Part shown: positions 8,890-12,500 of the stretch, in pieces
Layout of the letters: every line of letters begins with the position of its first letter
How positions within the stretch are numbered: the stretch's first letter is position 1
Source: Chrysomallon squamiferum
Lineage: Eukaryota > Mollusca > Gastropoda > Neomphalida > Peltospiridae
Direction: 5' to 3'
DNA length: 12,500 nucleotides
NCBI GenBank assembly: GCA_012295275.1
Contig: CM022676.1
Coordinates: 3,522,258-3,534,757, forward strand
The notes under the pieces: generated by a model
Told to the model about the DNA's origin: nothing
The model's input: only the letters and a program-made list of their open reading frames with translations
Database searches by the model: none
Translations under genes and position numbers: made by a program

Positions 8890-9340
8890 TACGTTTATGT
8901 TAAGTAATTTTGAATTATTTGTGCTTACTTTATGTTAGTCTGATGAATTAATTATTTATATATGTTTACGTTACCCTGTTTGAATTAGACTTACGTTTAC
9001 TTTACACTATTTGAATTATATTTACGTTTATGTGAGGTTTTGAATTACTTATATTAACGTTTATGTTACAATGTTTGAATTACATTTACGTTTATGTTGG
9101 ACTTTGAATCACTTATATTTACGTTTATGTTACATTGCTTGAATTACTTAAGCTTAAATTCAGATTTATTTGTTTTTTTTTTAATCTTTTAAATTACTTT
9201 TGTTTACACTACAATTTGAATTACTATTGTTTACCAGTATGTTCTACACTTTTGAATTATTTACGTTCAACATTACAATTTGAATTACTTATGCGTTATT
9301 TACGTTATTTACGTTCACACTGCGATTTGAATTATTCGTG
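8890..9340. repeat. Degenerate AT-rich repeat with alternating 29/35-base spacing
   Basis: The words tttacgtttatgtta and tttgaattac recur. The anchor gaatta/gaatca falls at 8912, 8945, 8982, 9013, 9042, 9077, 9106, 9141, 9219, 9254, 9282 and 9329. From 9013 to 9141 the spacing alternates 29, 35, 29, 35, giving a 64-base dimeric unit that decays on both sides. Confidence 0.8.
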
Positions 9341-9735
9341 TTTACGTCTTAATTAAACCTTTTTCAATTACTTGTATAATTCAGGTATTAAGTTCTACAA
9401 ATAGTTTTGAATCTATTAATTGATGTTTACATGTGCAGTGTATTGACTTTTCCTAGAAACGATAAAGTATTCAATTAATTACCATTAACTTACGTTCATC
9501 GCGATTCTCGTATTTGTAAACTTCTAATTCAAATTGCTCGTGTTTCCTCTATGACTATTGTTGTGTATTCTGTCAACTGATTTGATTTATTAAACATTGT
9601 CCATACCTAGCAGACGATTTTGTGTTTCTCTGAACGATCGTCTTTGAATCATGATGTTTGAAATAAAGACTGCATATACGCAAATTACGCACTTACACGT
9701 CTTATTAATTTTATAAATTATTTTGTTTCCGATAT
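9341..9735. other. Unique AT-rich spacer, no gene seen
   Basis: No splice-bounded exon, RNA gene or tandem repeat recognised. Confidence 0.45.
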
Positions 9736-9881
9736 ATATATACATACATAACCTATCTGTATATCTGTCTGTCTCTCTGTTTATATATGTATGTATGTGT
9801 ATATATATCTATGTATATATGTAACTATGTGTCTGTCTGTTTGTGTATCTAAAAATCTGTCCACACACACACATATTATTA

Positions 9882-9963
<82 letters not shown>
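9736..9963. repeat. TA/GTCT/AC words leading into an (ATT)n tract
   Basis: Short mixed tata, gtctgt and tgtatg words (9736-9872) precede an ATT tract at 9873-9963 with cattat interruptions. Confidence 0.92.
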
Positions 9964-9964
<1 letters not shown>

Positions 9965-10124
9965 TATTAATTAATTTATTTATCTATTTATTTACTTATT
10001 GTTGTTGGTAACATAAAATCGTGTTATTTTATTATTACTCATGGATTTTAAGCTCAGTGTCTGTCCATCATCTGTCCACAGTTTCTGATCTTACTAAGAT
10101 TGATATTACAGTAACGCCCCTCTG

Positions 10125-10430
10125 CCCCACCCACTAGTACCGCCCTTGAGCATCTGTAACACTGTGTATAATTATTATATTTCCTACCCTCAGCTTGTGC
10201 AAAACTTTCATTCATTTTTAAATACTTTCTTTATTGTCCAGTTCCTTCTTTCCCCACCACTAGAACTGCCCGTTAATTATTTTTAAAGGTTTTAAAAAAA
10301 ACCAGATATTCCATTCTCAATCTCTTTGTCCACAATCATACATGTCGTTATTTATTAAAACATTCCATGCACACACACAAAGCTTCGTTTATTTTTCTCT
10401 GACTCCAAGCCCTTCCCCACCAGCACTGTC
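10125..10430. repeat. Three dispersed copies of a CCCCACC-ACT motif
   Basis: Related words lie at 10125-10145 (ccccacccactagtaccgcc), 10252-10271 (ccccaccactagaactgccc) and 10415-10430 (ccccaccagcactgtc). The second and third are followed by gttaattat and attaattat and preceded, at about 10193 and 10380, by agctt words. This suggests an old duplicated segment of about 160-190 bases. No gene is seen here. Confidence 0.5.
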
Positions 10431-10439
10431 ATTAATTAT

Positions 10440-10490
10440 GACGTAATTTTATGCAGAGACGTAATTTTATGCAGAGACGTCATATTTTCC
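10440..10490. repeat. 18-base tandem duplication with partial third copy
   Basis: gacgtaattttatgcaga occurs perfectly at 10440-10457 and 10458-10475, and a third start (gacgtcatatttt) follows at 10476. Confidence 0.9.
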
Positions 10491-10529
10491 TCTCCCTCTC
10501 CCCCTCATCCCTCTACCAAAACAGCCGCA

Positions 10530-10940
10530 TCTGAAGAAAGTGGATACACAAAAAATATCAAAGTGGATGACCGACCACGTGATGTCCGACGGAGAAAAGC
10601 TGAACTGATTTCCAGTGAGAGAAAAGAAAAGAAAAGAAAAGGAAAGGAAAGAAAAGGAAAGGTGCCACGTGTTTCCACTAAAACGTGACGATGTTCCACG
10701 GATCAATTGGGTCCTGACGTTGTAATCCGTAATCTGCCGGATTAAGAGATGAACACACACGCTTGAGATATTAATCAATGCACATGATGATGGTGTCAGT
10801 GTGAACGCTGTGTGGATGTCGAAGTGCGCCGTCGTCGCCGGATTTGGAGACACGTGTTCGGGTGATAAAACTATTATGTTGTTGTAGCGTTGTCGGAGAT
10901 AAGAGATATGCAGTCGTTGGCGTTGATGTTGATGTAAACA
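10530..10940. promoter_or_regulatory. CpG-richer unique island with three CACGTG sites
   Basis: Richer in CG dinucleotides and lower in simple repeats than the rest of the window. Palindromic E-box/bHLH-type CACGTG sites lie at 10576-10581, 10666-10671 and 10851-10856. A purine tract of gaaaa/ggaaa units is embedded at about 10616-10662. A 23-codon frame starts at an ATG at 10816 and stops at 10885-10887, too short to call. This could be a promoter, a 5' untranslated exon or a diverged transposon; none is proven. Confidence 0.3.
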
Positions 10941-11035
10941 TTAATGACGATGAAGATGATGATGATGATGTTTGATATCGGTGATAATGAAGTTAAAGAT
11001 TATTTTAAAAACGCGCACAGTCACACACAGTTATA

Positions 11036-11265
11036 TACATACATATATATGTGTGTGTGTATGGGTGTGTGTGTCTGTGCGTGTGTGCGTATATACATAA
11101 ATGTGTATATATGATTTATGTGTGTTTATATACATATATGTATGTATGTATGTATGTATATATATATATATATGTATATATTTATAAACACATGCATAAA
11201 TGCAGACACGCTCACGCACACATACATACATACACACAGACGCACAGACACGTATATAAGTAAAA
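11036..11265. repeat. Compound TA/GT/GTAT/CACA microsatellite
   Basis: GT words (11051-11092), gtat units (about 11138-11158), TA units (about 11159-11172), then cacata/cacaga words. Frames on both strands are repeat translations. Confidence 0.9.
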
Positions 11266-11940
11266 ACACTTACGTGTCTGTACATACAAAAACAAAAACA
11301 AAATTGTTTTTCATATTACACATCGTTCATTGTAATGCTTCAGATTTTCACAATATATTCCCCAATATAAATCCATAAAATGCTGAGACTAAACATAAAG
11401 CATATGAAATGCATATAATAAAATCATAAAGTGAAAACCATAAAGTGAATATGCGCGTTCCATATACAGACATGCGTATATAAATGTGTGTGTATGCGTG
11501 TGCGTGTATGTATGTATGTGTGTCTCTCTCTTTATCTACCTATCTATATACAGATCGAGAGAGAGAGAGGAATTTTTTTTTTATATATGTACCGAATCAT
11601 TTGTCGCATTACTTAATACAGGATAAATATATACTTAAAATATAAAATAAACAACGAAAAAAAAAAACAAAACAAAAAAAACAACAATGATACTGTATTT
11701 AACAGATACAAATTAATACACTGTTAAAACAAGGTTTGTTTGCTTTTTGTTAATCCGTTAAAATTATTAAGATACGTTTACAGATGTTTATGATAGACGT
11801 ACAAATTAACGCTCTTCTGAATGCACTTAAAGTTCTAATATAAACGAGAAAGAAAGAAAGAAGGAATGAAAAAAAAAGAAAAGAAGATAAAAACAGACAC
11901 TCAATACAAAACAAAGCTGTTATTTGCTACAGAGCGATGG
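11266..11940. other. AT-rich spacer with short simple tracts, no gene seen
   Basis: Includes a twofold cataaagtgaa word at about 11425-11447, a gtgtgt/gtat patch at 11484-11525, a gagaga run at about 11557-11569, A-rich patches at 11656-11690 and an agaa tract at 11846-11885. Confidence 0.55.
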
Positions 11941-11951
11941 TTTTCTAGATG

Positions 11952-11998
11952 AAGGGAGACAACCTGGATCTAAAACTGCATCAGGGGTTATTTCCCTT
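11952..11998. repeat. Inverted AAGGGAGACAAC-type motif pair
   Basis: aagggagacaac (11952-11963) and gttatttccctt (11987-11998) are inverted copies matching at 10 of 12 positions across a 23-base loop. Closely similar AAGGGAGATAAC-type words are, from memory, abundant in mollusc genomes and microsatellite clones. It may be the remnant of a small hairpin-forming or miniature inverted-repeat element. Confidence 0.6.
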
Positions 11999-12080
11999 GT
12001 CTTGGATTCTTAATATTAAGGAACGAAATGTGTAAAAGTGGGAAATATGTCAGTAAGTATGTAATGCAATATAAAATAAA

Positions 12081-12147
12081 TACTAACTAACGAACTGACT
12101 AATTAACCAACTAACTAACCAACTAACTAACTAACTAACTAACTAAC
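12081..12147. repeat. (AACT)n tetranucleotide tract
   Basis: Interrupted and then pure aact/ctaa units, cleanest at about 12118-12146. Confidence 0.93.
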
Positions 12148-12275
12148 GAAATACAAAATCAAATAGTGATAATAATTATTACACTAACAGGGTGAAGAAG
12201 AAGAAGATGATGATGACGAAAAATAAAATATCTGTTTATTTCTTGTCGTCCTGGACAACTGTAATAATTGAGAAA

Positions 12276-12332
12276 CTGTACTGAGATAGTGACGTCATTC
12301 TGAGCCTGTACTGAGACAGTGACGTCATTCTG
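12276..12332. repeat. Tandem 30-base duplication, each copy with a CRE-like site
   Basis: A 27-base segment at 12276-12302 recurs at 12306-12332 with one mismatch (gagatag versus gagacag). Each copy contains the palindrome TGACGTCA (12290-12297 and 12320-12327). Confidence 0.93.
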
Positions 12333-12407
12333 TTCTGAAACTAAAGTAAAGAAATCGACAAATGATAGACTTATCTAGACAGGACAGAATGCAGTTTCCT
12401 AAACCAG

Positions 12408-12500
12408 ATACACACACAGTGGCAGACACTCACACAGACACATATACACACATGCATAAGATATACATAAACACATACACACAGACTCACACAGATACAC
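12408..12500. repeat. AC/ACAG-rich tract running off the window end
   Basis: Interrupted cacaca, cacaga and cataca words to the last base; the tract is cut by the window edge. Confidence 0.85.

Noticed and set aside
10467-10853. 128-codon minus-strand frame across the CpG-richer island
   Set aside because: No recognisable domain. The central Phe/Ser/Leu run is the reverse of a polypurine tract, and the overlapping second frame looks equally plausible, so coding is not supported.

Overview
This window looks like a eukaryotic, most likely animal, genomic segment. It is AT-rich, packed with microsatellites (about one tract every 200-300 bases), and its only convincing coding content is three short exons separated by introns of roughly 700 and 870 bases. 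A 12-base motif pair of the AAGGGAGACAAC type near 11952-11998 resembles a repeat often met in mollusc genomes. Together with the extreme simple-repeat density, this makes a mollusc (perhaps a cephalopod or gastropod) my best guess. The organism assignment is an inference, not proven. Nothing prokaryotic is present: no operons, tRNA, rRNA or CRISPR arrays were seen.

The gene lies on the + strand at about 3773-5775. Three exons (3773-3931 or 3939, 4635-4772, 5641-5775) each encode one copy of the same small cysteine-rich module. The shared pattern is C-[W/Y/F]-D-x5-C-x(15-24)-C-x4-C-x7-Y. Exons 2 and 3 are flanked by phase-1 introns on both sides, so they can be duplicated or skipped without shifting frame. 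Exon 1 follows the same plan if it ends at 3931, but that would need a non-standard GA donor; its visible GT donor is out of phase with exon 2. Exon 1 has also replaced the first cysteine by lysine. No start codon, signal peptide, final stop or poly(A) site can be assigned, so the window holds the middle of a larger, probably secreted or extracellular, repeat protein that I cannot name. The module is somewhat reminiscent of short von Willebrand factor C-type domains, but this is only a resemblance.

Layout: 1-145 is a (CATAC)n satellite running off the window edge, with a decaying halo to about 800. Positions 861-1090 hold CTA/ACT triplets, and 1100-3550 holds poly-A, GT, AC, AAAT and a 390-base ATA tract. 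The exon cluster (3773-5775) has introns loaded with CT/AT/AC, GT and ATA tracts. Positions 6003-6230 are a compound microsatellite and 6431-6666 an 11-copy 21-base minisatellite. Positions 7312-7670 are CTA triplets with an internal exact 30-base duplication. At 8109-8316 there is a TA/TCTA/TA compound, at 8651-8743 a long TC tract, and at 8890-9340 a degenerate repeat with 29/35-base alternating spacing. Positions 9873-9963 are ATT. Positions 10120-10480 hold dispersed short repeats, 10530-10900 a CpG-richer island with three CACGTG sites, and 11036-11265 another compound tract. The end of the window has the mollusc-like inverted motif (11952-11998), an AACT tetranucleotide tract and a tandem 30-base duplication carrying two TGACGTCA sites (12276-12332).

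Nearly every long open frame in this window is a translation of simple repeats and is not a gene.
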